Numbered from the stretch's first letter, positions 17,338-27,464 are shown. The stretch: 64,000 bases of DNA from Pseudomonadota bacterium (GCA_016703895.1 JADJBE010000010.1:1-64000); one strand, 5' to 3'. Numbers and translations: made by a program. Notes: a model not told the origin generated them from the letters alone.

Positions 17338-18702
17338 TCAGCGCGACCACTCGAGCCGCGCACGGCGCCGCGTTGCCGTGGTCACCTGCACTGAGGCGTC
17401 AATCCAGCGATCTGCGACCGCCAGCAGCCGCTCCCCATGCCACAGAAACGGCAATCGAGCGCGCTCCACGGGTGTCAGCCCCGCTTCCTGCATCAATGCC
17501 TTGACGGACCGTCGTCTCGCGCCTGCGGCGGGTCGGAGTGACTCGCCGCCACCACGTGAACGCAGCGACAACTCGGCGGGCCAGCGATCGAGGTCGAGGG
17601 TGCCGTGCGGGTCTGGGCGAACCGTCAGCGTCCCCCACCCCACCGGTAGTGGCCAAGGCACGTCAGTCTGCCAGACCCAAAGCTGATCGCCGATTGGCGC
17701 TTCGTTATCGCGCGCACCGCGCAACTCGAGTCGTCCGGCCGCGCGTTGCACGACCACGCCAGGCCAGGCAACTTGCGGCTGCACGTCGTGCCGAGCCAAG
17801 AGCATCGGGCCGGCGATTTCATCGAGTCGCGTGGCATCTGGCGCGCGTAAGCCATGCGCCAGGATCCAGGCACGAATAAGATTCTTGCGCCGCGCCAGCG
17901 TCAGCGCACGCAGTCGCGTGACCGCAAGACCGGTGCCGTCCGCGGCCCGCGCCAGGTCCTGGCGCGCCCGCTGCTGCAACAACCCGTCGGCCTCCGCCAT
18001 GTGGCGCGCACTGCGCGTCAATGTGCGCACGACACCGGGCCAGTGCTCAGCGAGTACGTGCATCACGCGGTGGCGCAGAAAGTTGCGGCTGCGCTGCTCG
18101 TCCGCATTGGAATCGTCCTCGATCCACGGCAGACCGCGTTGCCTGACGTACCGCTCGATCTGCTCGCGACGCACGCGCAGCAAAGGCCTAACCAGATGGC
18201 CCGTACCGAGAGGTGCAACAGCTGGCATGGCCGCAAGGCCCGCGACTCCTGCACCGCGCAACAACTGCAACAAGACGGTCTCCGCCTGATCGTCCGCATG
18301 TTGGGCGGTTACAAGAATCTCACCAGAGCGCAGTTCGGTGGCGAGCAGTTCGTAACGCGCGTCACGCGCGCGTGCTTCGAGGGATCCGCCCGATTGCAAG
18401 CTAACGACTGCGTCGAGCACGCGCAATGGCACGCGCAAAGCGCGGCTCACACGCCGACAGTGCCTCACCCAACCGTCAGCCTGGCCGGACAAATGGTGGT
18501 TGACATGGACAGCCCGCAACGAGCGCAGAGTTGCTCGGCCGTCGGCCAGTGCCGCCAGCAGCGCCGTCGAATCGACGCCGCCGCTGTATGCCACGACCAC
18601 TCGCAGACGCGCGCCACGACCAGCTGCTGCGCCACTCGCCAGCAACCGGGCAATCTCAGTCGCTGGTTCGACGCCTAGTTCAACTGCGACAGATGCGACC
18701 AC
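17338..18702 (-). CDS. tilS: tRNA(Ile)-lysidine synthetase
   Basis: A 454-residue TilS, which converts C34 of the minor tRNA(Ile) to lysidine so that it reads AUA. The PP-loop ATP-binding motif VVAYSGGVDSTALL lies at about residues 35-48, followed by VHVNHHLSGQA, TAQHADDQAETVLLQLLRG and the WIEDDSNAD segment. The C-terminal TilS domain with SLRSRGGGESLRPA and SVKALMQEAGLTP is intact. Sits between accA (18 bp upstream) and pyrG. Confidence 0.95.
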   Translation of the reverse strand: MVASVAVELGVEPATEIARLLASGAAAGRGARLRVVVAYSGGVDSTALLAALADGRATLRSLRAVHVNHHLSGQADGWVRHCRRVSRALRVPLRVLDAVVSLQSGGSLEARARDARYELLATELRSGEILVTAQHADDQAETVLLQLLRGAGVAGLAAMPAVAPLGTGHLVRPLLRVRREQIERYVRQRGLPWIEDDSNADEQRSRNFLRHRVMHVLAEHWPGVVRTLTRSARHMAEADGLLQQRARQDLARAADGTGLAVTRLRALTLARRKNLIRAWILAHGLRAPDATRLDEIAGPMLLARHDVQPQVAWPGVVVQRAAGRLELRGARDNEAPIGDQLWVWQTDVPWPLPVGWGTLTVRPDPHGTLDLDRWPAELSLRSRGGGESLRPAAGARRRSVKALMQEAGLTPVERARLPFLWHGERLLAVADRWIDASVQVTTATRRRARLEWSR

Positions 18703-18720
18703 GTTGCTGCCGCAACGGGA

Positions 18721-19686
18721 TCAGGATACGGCTTCGGAGAACTCGCCGAAGCTCGCAATGCGCGCGTTACGCGCCTCACGCAGTTGCTCGGGCGACAGGC
18801 CTTCCAGCTCCGCCAGCTTGACTAACAACGCCTGCTTGAGTCGCGCGGCGATCTCCGCCGGGCCACGGTGTGCGCCGCCGAGCGGCTCCGGCAACACTTC
18901 ATCGACCAAGTTGAGCTTCTTGAGCCGATCCGCCGTCAGCCCCATAGCGTCGGCTGCCATCTCTTTCTTATCGGCGCTCTTCCAGAGTATCGATGCACAG
19001 CCTTCGGGCGAGATCACCGCGTAGGTACTGTATTGCAGCATCAACAATCGATCGCACACGCCGATAGCGAGCGCACCGCCGGATCCACCCTCACCAATTA
19101 CCGTCGTGATAATCGGCACACCCATCACCGACATCTCAAACAGATTGCGCGCGATCGCCTGGCTCTGCCCACGCTCCTCGGACCCGACACCGGGATACGC
19201 CCCCGGAGTGTCGATGAACGTCAGCAGCGGCAATCGAAACCGCTCGGCCACCCGCATCAGGCGCAGCGCTTTACGGTAACCCTCGGGCTTCGGCATGCCG
19301 TAATTGCGACGCACGCGCTCTTTGGTGTCACGGCCCTTCTGGTGACCGATGAGCATGACTGGCTTGCCATCCAGCCGCGCGACACCGCCGACGATCGCAA
19401 GGTCGTCGCCGTACATCCGATCGCCATGCAGTTCGTGAAAATCGGTGAACATCATGTTCACGTAGTCGAGCGTATAGGGCCGCTGCGGATGGCGTGCGAG
19501 CTGGGTGATCTGCCAGGGCGAGAGGTTCTTGAATGTGCTCTCGATCAGCTGCGCACTCTTGGCCTGGAGCCGCGCGATCTCATCCTGAATGCCAGCCTCG
19601 GATGCCGAGGTGACCAGCTTCAGTTCTTCGATCTTGGCTTCAAGTTCGGCGATCGGTTGTTCGAAATCGAGAAAGCTGACTGCCAT
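18721..19686 (-). CDS. accA: acetyl-CoA carboxylase carboxyltransferase subunit alpha
   Basis: A 321-residue alpha subunit, which with AccD moves the carboxyl group from biotin to acetyl-CoA in fatty acid synthesis. N-terminal FLDFEQPIAELEAKIEEL, the DFHELHGDRMYGDD segment, GHQKGRDTKERVRRNYGMP, and the carboxyltransferase core IDTPGAYPGVGSEERGQSQA with VIGEGGSGGALAIGVCD are all canonical. Length is standard. dnaE-accA-tilS order is conserved. Confidence 0.98.
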   Translation of the reverse strand: MAVSFLDFEQPIAELEAKIEELKLVTSASEAGIQDEIARLQAKSAQLIESTFKNLSPWQITQLARHPQRPYTLDYVNMMFTDFHELHGDRMYGDDLAIVGGVARLDGKPVMLIGHQKGRDTKERVRRNYGMPKPEGYRKALRLMRVAERFRLPLLTFIDTPGAYPGVGSEERGQSQAIARNLFEMSVMGVPIITTVIGEGGSGGALAIGVCDRLLMLQYSTYAVISPEGCASILWKSADKKEMAADAMGLTADRLKKLNLVDEVLPEPLGGAHRGPAEIAARLKQALLVKLAELEGLSPEQLREARNARIASFGEFSEAVS

Positions 19687-19715
19687 AAGCGCTTAAGGAT
19701 ACACGAGCCGACGGC

Positions 19716-22700
19716 TCATTGCGTGCGGCCAGCCAGCGCGGCGTCCGCCGCGGGCGGGGCGCTGTATAGAACGTTCAGGGACTTGCGCCCCACCAACAGC
19801 TCGAGCTGCTCCAGCAACTCGCGGGTCGGTCGGACGTTCCAAGCGGCACCGAGCGACAGCGCCGCACGCGCGCTGGTTCCTGCATACTGGATCGCAATCT
19901 GACAACTACCACCCCGCCACGGCACGAGCGTCGCTTCGAGGCGCTCGAGCAGCTGCTCGTCTGCCTGCGAGGCCGACTGGTCCGAAGCTTCAGCCGGCGC
20001 CGCAATCGGCCAGCGCAACAGGATGCGACGTGCCTCCCGCTCGCGCAGACGCTCGAGCTCCGTGACCTTGCGGCCTTGCAGCCGCCACGCATCGATGAAC
20101 TCATCGAAACGCAGCTGCCCCTCGACGAGCAACAGCGAGTCTTTGACGATCAAGTCCTTGAATTGCTGAAACACGTCCTCGAAAAAGCTCACTTCGAGCT
20201 GGCCGGACTTGTCGTCGAGCAGAATCGACACGCGTGTGCCACGCCGACGCACTTCGTGCACCAGGCCTCCCACAGTCGCGGGCTTGCCGCGGAAAAACCC
20301 GGGACCGGACTCGCTGCTCGACACCGGCCGGTCGCTGACCAGATCCGCAATCCGGCTCGTGGCAAACCGTCCCAGCTCGTTGGCAAAGCGATCGACGGGA
20401 TGCCCAGTGAGGTAGAGCCCGAGCGTTTCCCGCTCGCCCGCCAGCCGCACCGCTTCGGTCCAGTCTGGCTGGTCCGGCGCGGTAACGCGAATCGCCTCGG
20501 GTGCCGCCTGGGCCGAGGCGAGCCCAAACAAGTCCACCTGCCCGGCCTCCGCGGCGCGGGTATTCTGCTCGCCGAGCGCGAGCGCCGCCGGCAACCGAAG
20601 CATCAGCGTCGCCCGATTGAGCGCGAGACCATCGAAGCTACCCGCCTTGATCAAGGCCTCGAGCGTGCGCCGATTGATCTTGCTGAGATCCAGACGTCGT
20701 ACAAAATCCTCGAGACTCGCGAACTCGCCAGCAGACTCGCGTTCGGCGACGATCACTTCGACCGCGCCACGACCCACACCTTTGATCGCACCCAGTCCAT
20801 AACGGACCGTGGCATCGTCCGCGACCGTGAACTCGTATTGCGACCCGTTGACATGCGGTGGCAGGACCTCGAGTCCGAGGGTGCTCTTGCACTCATCGAT
20901 CAGCGTCACCACTTTATCGGTGTGATCCATATCGGCGGACAACACCGCGGCCATGAAAGCTGCCGGATAGTGCGCCTTCAGCCAACCGGTCTGGTAGGAC
21001 AGCAGCGCATAGGCCGCCGAGTGCGACTTATTGAAGCCATAACCCGCGAACTTCTCCATCAAATCGAAAATGTACGCGGCCTGCCGTTCCGCGACGTTGT
21101 TAGCCACGGCACCACTGACGAAGATCTCGCGCTGCTTGGCCATCTCTTCGGGCTTTTTCTTGCCCATGGCGCGGCGTAGTAGATCGGCACCGCCCAGCGT
21201 ATAGCCGGCCAAGATCTGCGCGATCTGCATCACTTGTTCCTGGTACAGGATCACGCCGTACGTCGGCGCCAGCACCTCCTCCAGCGACGGGTGCAGATAG
21301 TCGATCGGCGGCGCGTTGGGCTTCTTGCTGTCATGCTTGCGAGTGATGAAGTCATCGACCATGCCGGACTGCAGCGGACCGGGCCGAAACAGGGCTACCA
21401 AGGCGATGATTTCTTCGAAGGTGTCAGGCTGCAATCGACGGATGAGATCCTTCATGCCACGCGATTCCAACTGGAACACCGCGGTCGTCTGGCAGGCCTT
21501 GAGCAGTCGATAGGTGCCCGCGTCGTCCATCGGCAAGGACTCGACGTCGAGTGGTTGCTCACCGCCGGCCGCGCGCTGCCGGTTGATGGTGATGACCGCT
21601 CGATCGATGACTGTCAACGTGCGCAGGCCAAGGAAATCGAATTTCACCAGGCCTGCAGCTTCGACATCGTCCTTGTCGAATTGAGTGACGACACTGTTGC
21701 CGGCGGAATCGGCGTACAACGGCGCGAAATCGGTGAGCACCGATGGCGCAATCACCACACCCCCCGCGTGCATACCGGCATTGCGAGTCAGTCCCTCGAG
21801 CGAAAGAGCGAGATCGATCAGATTGCGAATCTCGTCGTCTTCTTTATAAAGCCGCTTGAGCTCCGCCTCTTTCGTGAGTGCGTCACCAAGCGTGATGCCG
21901 AGTTCGAACGGAATCAGCTTGGCGATCCGGTCGACGTAGCCGTAGCTCATGCCGAGCACACGGCCGGTATCGCGGACGACCGCCTTGGCGGCCATCGTTC
22001 CGTACGTGATGATCTGCGAGACGCGCTCGCGACCATAACGGTCGGCTACATACTCGATGACGCGGTCACGGCCGTCCATGCAAAAGTCGACGTCGAAGTC
22101 GGGCATGGAGACGCGCTCGGGGTTCAGAAAGCGCTCGAACAGCAGGTCGTACTTGAGCGGATCGATATCGGTTATGCGCAGCGCATAAGCAACCAGCGAC
22201 CCTGCGCCCGAGCCACGACCGGGCCCCACGGGCACGCCATGGGTACGCGCCCAGCGAATGAAGTCCGCGACGATCAGGAAGTAACCGGCGAAACCCATCT
22301 CGCAGATCACTTTGAGCTCGGTCGTTAGTCGATTGCGGTAGTCTTGCACGGAGCCGGTGCGCGCGTCGCCCAATGCGGCGAGTCGCCCGTCAAGACCCTG
22401 CTGCGATTCCGCGCGGATAAACTCCTCGACCGTGACGCCCGCCGGCACAGGAAAAACCGGTAACCGGGCCTCGCCCAGTGTCAATGTCAGACTGCAACGG
22501 CGCGCGATCTCAACCGAGTTTGCCAGTGCTTCGGGAATATCGGCAAACAACTGCGCCATTTCCTCGCCGGTACGCAAATACTGCTCGTTCGTATAGCGGC
22601 GCGGCCGATTGGGATCGGCGAGTTGTGAGCCCTCTTGGATGCAGACCCGTGCCTCGTGTGCCTCGAACTCCGTTGCCGCCAGAAAACGCACATCATTGGT

Positions 22701-23297
22701 CGCGACCACCGGAGTCCCGGTGCGCGCGGCCAGCTCGGTCGCAGCAGCAATATAGGTCGCTTCGTCCACCCGGCCGACGCGCTGCAGCTCAAGGAAATAG
22801 CGCTCGCCAAACACGGCTTGCCAGTCGGCGATCATCTGCCGCGCCTCCGGCTCGCGCGCATTGGTGAGCGCACGCCCGACGTCGCCCTCGCCAGCGCCAG
22901 ACAATGCGATGAGTCCGGCACAGCTCGCGCGCGTCAGCCACTCGCGGTCCACCAGCGGCACGCCCTTCTGTTGTCCCTCGAGGTAAGCGCGAGTGACGAG
23001 CCGGGTAACATTGCCGTAACCCGTTTGATCGAGACACAACAGGGAAAAACGGGTTGGGCCCTGGCGCTCGTCGGCCTGGCGCAACAGCAGATCGACGCCA
23101 ATGATTGGTTTGACACCGCTCGCCAACGCTGCGCGGTAGAACTTCACCATGGCGAACAGATTATTGTGATCGGTGACGGCCACGGCAGGCATCGCAATGT
23201 CGCGCACCTGTGCCACTAGCGGTTTGATGCGCACCACGCTGTCGAGCAGTGAATACTCGGTGTGCAGTCGCAGATGTACGAATTGCGGCTCGGCCAT
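19716..23297 (-). CDS. dnaE: DNA polymerase III subunit alpha
   Basis: The 1193-residue replicative polymerase. An N-terminal PHP domain (FVHLRLHTEYSLLD), the polymerase active site with PDFDVDFCMDGRDRVIEY (two of the catalytic Asp residues), the GPGRGSGAGSLVAYAL nucleotide-binding loop, a helix-hairpin-helix region and a C-terminal OB fold (VGGLVHEVRRRGTRVS) are in the correct order. Start chosen at ATG 23297 (MAEPQFVHLR), matching family N-termini; upstream in-frame ATGs at 23327 and 23393 exist, the latter overlapping the rnhB stop, so translational coupling from there is possible. Confidence 0.97.
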   Translation of the reverse strand: MAEPQFVHLRLHTEYSLLDSVVRIKPLVAQVRDIAMPAVAVTDHNNLFAMVKFYRAALASGVKPIIGVDLLLRQADERQGPTRFSLLCLDQTGYGNVTRLVTRAYLEGQQKGVPLVDREWLTRASCAGLIALSGAGEGDVGRALTNAREPEARQMIADWQAVFGERYFLELQRVGRVDEATYIAAATELAARTGTPVVATNDVRFLAATEFEAHEARVCIQEGSQLADPNRPRRYTNEQYLRTGEEMAQLFADIPEALANSVEIARRCSLTLTLGEARLPVFPVPAGVTVEEFIRAESQQGLDGRLAALGDARTGSVQDYRNRLTTELKVICEMGFAGYFLIVADFIRWARTHGVPVGPGRGSGAGSLVAYALRITDIDPLKYDLLFERFLNPERVSMPDFDVDFCMDGRDRVIEYVADRYGRERVSQIITYGTMAAKAVVRDTGRVLGMSYGYVDRIAKLIPFELGITLGDALTKEAELKRLYKEDDEIRNLIDLALSLEGLTRNAGMHAGGVVIAPSVLTDFAPLYADSAGNSVVTQFDKDDVEAAGLVKFDFLGLRTLTVIDRAVITINRQRAAGGEQPLDVESLPMDDAGTYRLLKACQTTAVFQLESRGMKDLIRRLQPDTFEEIIALVALFRPGPLQSGMVDDFITRKHDSKKPNAPPIDYLHPSLEEVLAPTYGVILYQEQVMQIAQILAGYTLGGADLLRRAMGKKKPEEMAKQREIFVSGAVANNVAERQAAYIFDLMEKFAGYGFNKSHSAAYALLSYQTGWLKAHYPAAFMAAVLSADMDHTDKVVTLIDECKSTLGLEVLPPHVNGSQYEFTVADDATVRYGLGAIKGVGRGAVEVIVAERESAGEFASLEDFVRRLDLSKINRRTLEALIKAGSFDGLALNRATLMLRLPAALALGEQNTRAAEAGQVDLFGLASAQAAPEAIRVTAPDQPDWTEAVRLAGERETLGLYLTGHPVDRFANELGRFATSRIADLVSDRPVSSSESGPGFFRGKPATVGGLVHEVRRRGTRVSILLDDKSGQLEVSFFEDVFQQFKDLIVKDSLLLVEGQLRFDEFIDAWRLQGRKVTELERLREREARRILLRWPIAAPAEASDQSASQADEQLLERLEATLVPWRGGSCQIAIQYAGTSARAALSLGAAWNVRPTRELLEQLELLVGRKSLNVLYSAPPAADAALAGRTQ

Positions 23298-23389
23298 GTC
23301 GCTCGCGCAGGCTGTCCCGTCTGTCATGTCAGCGCCGGCTGTGCGCGTAGCCGTATTCTGGCCGCGTGCGAGCCTCACCGGTGCAAAGC

Positions 23390-23944
23390 TCATCCGATGC
23401 AGCGGCGACGGCCCCAGCCTGTCCAGACAGCGGAGGTGATGCGGCGTTGGATAGCCTTGTGGCCGCCAAGATCAAAGCCGGGATAGCGCTGATCCAGACG
23501 CTGCATCTCGGCGTCGCGTACCGTCTTGGCGAGAATCGAGGCGGCGCTGACCGCCGCAACGCTACGGTCCGCTTTGACCACCGCCTCCACCGGGCAGCCA
23601 AACCCCAGATCGCTGTGGCGAAACAGCCGATTGCCATCGACCACAATGTGCGATGGAGCAACCGCGAGTCCCAGCAATGCACGGCGCATCGCAAGAAAGG
23701 TCGCTTGCAGGATATTGAGGCGATCAATTTCCTCGGCGTCGGCCCACGCCACGGCCCAAGCAATACAGCGCGCGCGAATGATGGCCGCCAACGTCTCACG
23801 TGCCGCCGCAGCCAATAGTTTGGAATCGGCAAGCCCGGCAATTGGTCGCTCAGGATGCAGGATGACTGCCGCGGCGACGACCGGACCGGCCAGCGGCCCG
23901 CGGCCCGCCTCGTCGACGCCCGCCAGGCGTGGACCGACATTCAC
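23390..23944 (-). CDS. rnhB: ribonuclease HII
   Basis: A 184-residue RNase HII that removes single ribonucleotides and RNA from RNA/DNA hybrids. The N-terminal catalytic motif AGVDEAGRGPLAGPVVAA (Asp-Glu pair near residue 11), DSKLLAAAARE and the later VDGNRLF and KADRSVAAVSAASILAKTVRD are present. The GTG start overlaps the lpxB stop by 4 bp (GTGA). lpxB-rnhB-dnaE order is standard. Confidence 0.96.
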   Translation of the reverse strand: MNVGPRLAGVDEAGRGPLAGPVVAAAVILHPERPIAGLADSKLLAAAARETLAAIIRARCIAWAVAWADAEEIDRLNILQATFLAMRRALLGLAVAPSHIVVDGNRLFRHSDLGFGCPVEAVVKADRSVAAVSAASILAKTVRDAEMQRLDQRYPGFDLGGHKAIQRRITSAVWTGWGRRRCIG

Positions 23945-25092
23945 GCTGCCGGGCTCGCGTCGATGAGTGCTGCAATATGCTGCGCAGCCAATGCTGCGCC
24001 ACCGCGACGCAGACGCTGATGGATGTCGTCAAACGCTGCCTCGACTTCCGCCACGCGCTGCGGCGATTCAAACCACTGCCAGGCTGCCCGCCCCAAAATC
24101 TCACCCGTGACGCGTTCCTGAAAGTACTCCGGGACCAGTTCCCGACCCGCCAACAGGTTCGGCTGCGAGAAGAACGGTACTTTCACCAGCGCGAAGCGTC
24201 GCAGCAATGTCGCCGTCATGCGCCCCATTCGATAGGCCACCACCATTGGACGTTTCGACAGCGCCGTCTCGAGTGTGGCAGTGCCTGAAGCCACGATAGC
24301 GACATCACAAGCCGCCAGCACCTCCCGTGCTCGGCCTTGCTCCAAACGAATCAACTGCCGCGGTGCCACCTGAGCGCACTGCTGCTCAAACAAATACCGC
24401 AACTCCGGTGACGCCATCGGCGCAATAAACTGCATGTTCGGATCTCGATGGGCCAGCCAGCGCGCAGCCGCCGCAAATTCACGGCCGAGATGCTCAACTT
24501 CGCCACGCCGACTGCCCGGCAGCAAGGCGAGGACGCGCGAATCATCACGCAGTCCCAGCGCCAGGCGCGCTGCCGCGCGATCAATCTCGAATGGAATCTG
24601 GTCTGCGAGCGGGTGGCCTACAAACTCAGCGCGAACACCATGGTCAGCGTAGAACGCCGGCTCGAACGGCAGCAGACAGAGAATCAGATCGCAGGATTCG
24701 CTGATCGTTCGCACGCGCTTCTGCCGCCAGGCCCAGACCTGCGGGCTGACATACTGCACCGTCGGCAAGCCTGCACGTTTGAGCTGCCTGGCAAGCCCGA
24801 GATTGAACTCCGGCGCGTCGATACCGACAAACGCGTCGAGCTTTGCCGCCAGAAAGCGCAGCCGCAGTTGCGAGCGCAGCCGCACCAACCTGGGCAGATG
24901 TCGCACCACCTCGGTCAGCCCCATCACCGCTAACGACTCAGACGGCTCCCAGATCTCGCAGCCTGCCGCTGCCATCTTGGGACCACCCACACCGCAGAAC
25001 TGCGCCGTCGGATGTTGCTCGCGCAGCGCCGCAATGAGTGCCGCACCCAGCGTATCGCCCGACAGTTCGCCTGCAACCAATCCAATGCGCAT
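23941..25092 (-). CDS. lpxB: lipid-A-disaccharide synthase
   Basis: A 383-residue GT19 glycosyltransferase that joins UDP-diacylglucosamine and lipid X at the inner membrane. Canonical segments are VAGELSGDTLGAAL at the N-terminus, the VMGLTEVVRHLPRL helix, YVSPQVWAWRQKRV, LPFEPAFYADHGV, ALLPGSRRGEVEHL, and VASGTATLETALSKRPMVVA near the C-terminus. ATG at 25092 was chosen (MRIGLVAGE); a GTG six codons upstream at 25110 is possible. lpxA ends 19 bp upstream. Confidence 0.97.
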   Translation of the reverse strand: MRIGLVAGELSGDTLGAALIAALREQHPTAQFCGVGGPKMAAAGCEIWEPSESLAVMGLTEVVRHLPRLVRLRSQLRLRFLAAKLDAFVGIDAPEFNLGLARQLKRAGLPTVQYVSPQVWAWRQKRVRTISESCDLILCLLPFEPAFYADHGVRAEFVGHPLADQIPFEIDRAAARLALGLRDDSRVLALLPGSRRGEVEHLGREFAAAARWLAHRDPNMQFIAPMASPELRYLFEQQCAQVAPRQLIRLEQGRAREVLAACDVAIVASGTATLETALSKRPMVVAYRMGRMTATLLRRFALVKVPFFSQPNLLAGRELVPEYFQERVTGEILGRAAWQWFESPQRVAEVEAAFDDIHQRLRRGGAALAAQHIAALIDASPAA

Positions 25093-25111
25093 GCCGGTGG
25101 TAACCACCACT

Positions 25112-25882
25112 CTAGCGTATGAGACTGCGCGTCGACTCGCCTATGAAGTCGACCAGAAGCGCGAGTTCCGGCTGGTCGGGCACGAGAATTTTCAGTTTGG
25201 CTACCGCATCAGCCAGCAGCAGATCGGACCGGTACAGAATACGAAACGCGTTTTTTATGTTGCGGATCTGGGCCGCACTGAAACCACGGCGTTTGAGCCC
25301 CTCGGAGTTGACCGAGTGCGGCACGGACGGCGCACCCACCGCCATCACATACGGCGGCACGTCGCGCGTCACCGCCGTGTTGTTAGCCAGAAACGCATGC
25401 GGGCCGACTTTGGTGAACTGATGGATGCCGGCGTAGCCGCCCATGATCACCCAATCACCAAGATGCACATGGCCGCCGAGTGTGGCGTAGTTGGCCAGCA
25501 CGCAGTGATCCCCTACCACGCAATCATGCGCCACATGTGTGTACGCCATGAACAGGTTGTCACTACCCACCCGGGTGACACCCCCACCCTGAGCAGTCCC
25601 CCGATTGACGGAGGTGAACTCGCGGAACACGTTGTCGTCGCCGATCTCGAGGCGCGTCGGCTCGCCGGCGTATTTCTTGTCCTGCGGCGCGTCACCAATC
25701 GACGCAAACTGGAAGATCTTATTGCGCGCACCGATGCGCGTGGCGCCGGTAATCACGGCGTGCGGCCCGATCGCGCAACCCGGGCCAAGTTCGACCCTGG
25801 GGCCAATGACCGTAAAGGCACCGACCGTGACATCGGCGGCAAGGCGCGCGCCGACAGCAATTTGAGCGAGCGGATCGATCAT
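25112..25882 (-). CDS. lpxA: UDP-N-acetylglucosamine acyltransferase
   Basis: A 256-residue left-handed beta-helix acyltransferase performing the first lipid A step. Hexapeptide repeats run through the N-terminal two-thirds; the catalytic histidine lies in THVAHDCVVGDHCVLAN (about residue 120), followed by LGDWVIMGGYAGIHQF and the C-terminal helical region with LKRRGFSAAQIRNIKNAFR. It follows fabZ by 4 bp, giving the usual lpxD-fabZ-lpxA-lpxB cluster. Confidence 0.97.
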   Translation of the reverse strand: MIDPLAQIAVGARLAADVTVGAFTVIGPRVELGPGCAIGPHAVITGATRIGARNKIFQFASIGDAPQDKKYAGEPTRLEIGDDNVFREFTSVNRGTAQGGGVTRVGSDNLFMAYTHVAHDCVVGDHCVLANYATLGGHVHLGDWVIMGGYAGIHQFTKVGPHAFLANNTAVTRDVPPYVMAVGAPSVPHSVNSEGLKRRGFSAAQIRNIKNAFRILYRSDLLLADAVAKLKILVPDQPELALLVDFIGESTRSLIR

Positions 25883-25886
25883 GGCG

Positions 25887-26369
25887 TCAGCCTGACGACC
25901 CAGGCTGATGCGCGGGCCCCAGTTCGGGGGAGACCATCATTTCCGCAGATGTGACCTCAACGTCTGCCACGTAAGCGACGGTCGAAAGTTTCCAGATACC
26001 CTTGAAACTGCGCTCCAGTTTGGCCGTCAGTATGAGCTGATCACCGGGCTCAACCGGCTTGCGAAAGCGCGCCTTGTCGATACCGACAAAGAAAACCCGC
26101 GTGTTACTGTCCGGAACGACGCCCGCCGTGACGAATGCGAGTATCCCGGCAGCCTGCGCCAGCGCCTCGAGAATCATCACTCCCGGCATCACCGGTCGAT
26201 GCGGGAAGTGCCCGGGGAAGAACGGCTCATTGAAGGTCACGTTCTTCAAGGCGCGAATCGTCTCACCCGGATGACACTCAAGCACCCGATCCACTAACAG
26301 GAAAGGGTAACGATGCGGCAGTTGCTTCAGAATGCCGTTGATATCCATCTTGACCACGCCGTCAGTCAT
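25887..26369 (-). CDS. fabZ: 3-hydroxyacyl-ACP dehydratase FabZ
   Basis: A 160-residue hot-dog-fold dehydratase of fatty acid elongation that competes with LpxA for hydroxymyristoyl-ACP. The signature LKQLPHRYPFLLVDRVLE, the catalytic His in FFPGHFPHRPVMPGVM (about residue 57) and Glu in ILEALAQAAGI are present. ATG 26369 overlaps the lpxD stop by 4 bp; an internal ATG seven codons later (MDINGIL) resembles shorter family N-termini. The C-terminal tail after MVSPELG is slightly longer than usual. Confidence 0.96.
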   Translation of the reverse strand: MTDGVVKMDINGILKQLPHRYPFLLVDRVLECHPGETIRALKNVTFNEPFFPGHFPHRPVMPGVMILEALAQAAGILAFVTAGVVPDSNTRVFFVGIDKARFRKPVEPGDQLILTAKLERSFKGIWKLSTVAYVADVEVTSAEMMVSPELGPAHQPGSSG

Positions 26370-27442
26370 TCTTGTTCCTGTTTCTTGTCGACATTCTGTG
26401 CATCTCTGCCGACACGCTCGAGCTTACTGATACGCTCCACGAGGCGCTCAACACGCTTCACCCGCGCCACGACCCGGCGCCAGTCGCCAGTACGCTCGGC
26501 GGGCCAGCCCGACGAATACATGCCCGGTTCGGTGATACTGCTCGAGACCATGGTGAGCCCGGTCACTGCCACGTCGTCACATATACTGAGGTGGCCGACA
26601 ATTCCGGCGGCGCCACCGATCATGCACCGCTTGCCGATGGTAGCGCTACCGGAGACGCCGACACAGGCCGCCAACGCTGAGTGGGCACCAATGCGAACGT
26701 TGTGTCCGATCTGGATCTGATTATCGAGTTTGACGCCATCCTCGATGATCGTATCGCCAATCGCACCGCGATCGATAGTTGTGTTGGCGCCAATCTCGAC
26801 GTCGTCGCCGACCATGACGCTACCCACCTGCGGTACCTTCAGCCAGGTACCGCGGTCGTTCGCAAAACCAAATCCGTCGGAGCCAATGACGGCGCCGGGA
26901 TGCACGACCGACCGAGCACCGATCCGCACGTCGCGGCACATCGTAGCTCTGCCAATCACCCGCACGTCGTTAGCCAGCGCGACGCCCTCCTCCAAGATGC
27001 AGCCTGGTCCCACCGACACGCGCGCACCGACTGTGACGCCATCACCAATGACCGTGTGCGGACCGATCCATGCGCTCGCGTCGATAGTCGCGCTCGCGGC
27101 AATGATCGCGCTCGGATGCACGCCCGCGGTGACTGGCGCGGCAGGATACAGCTCGCAGGCGATGCGTGCGTAAGTGGCGTGCGGATTGCTAACAACCAAA
27201 GCTGCCACGGGCGACTCATCCACTGTCGCAGCGTCAAGCACGACTGCCGTCGCGGCGGTATGCCGCAATTCGGCTAGCAGTTTAGGGTTGGCCAGAAAGG
27301 TCAGACTCCCTGGACCTGCCAGGCCTATGGGCGCGACACTCTCGACCATCAGCGCCGGATCGCCGCGCAACTCACAGCCGTGTCGAACAGCCAGCTCTCC
27401 CAGCGTGAAGCCCTGGCGACCCGGTCTCCCCGTGTGCGACAC
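26366..27442 (-). CDS. lpxD: UDP-3-O-(3-hydroxymyristoyl)glucosamine N-acyltransferase
   Basis: A 358-residue LpxD, third lipid A step. The N-terminal uridine-binding domain (TLGELAVRHGCELRGD, GSLTFLANPKLLAEL) precedes the left-handed beta-helix with hexapeptide repeats; VIGSDGFGFANDRG and the catalytic His in LDNQIQIGHNVRIG are diagnostic. GTG start at 27442, 22 bp after skp. The C-terminal helix ends in a charged coil, VERISKLERV. Intact. Confidence 0.96.
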   Translation of the reverse strand: MSHTGRPGRQGFTLGELAVRHGCELRGDPALMVESVAPIGLAGPGSLTFLANPKLLAELRHTAATAVVLDAATVDESPVAALVVSNPHATYARIACELYPAAPVTAGVHPSAIIAASATIDASAWIGPHTVIGDGVTVGARVSVGPGCILEEGVALANDVRVIGRATMCRDVRIGARSVVHPGAVIGSDGFGFANDRGTWLKVPQVGSVMVGDDVEIGANTTIDRGAIGDTIIEDGVKLDNQIQIGHNVRIGAHSALAACVGVSGSATIGKRCMIGGAAGIVGHLSICDDVAVTGLTMVSSSITEPGMYSSGWPAERTGDWRRVVARVKRVERLVERISKLERVGRDAQNVDKKQEQE

Positions 27443-27464
27443 GACGCCGAACGCGGCGCCGTGA

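Noticed and set aside
18868..19902. 344-codon plus-strand frame opposite accA
   Set aside because: Mirror of accA codon structure; translation has no recognisable motif and overlaps the essential gene completely.
20076..22328. Long open frames on the plus strand opposite dnaE (367 and 364 codons)
   Set aside because: They are antisense shadows created by GC-rich codon bias in dnaE; no domain, ribosome site or promoter supports them.
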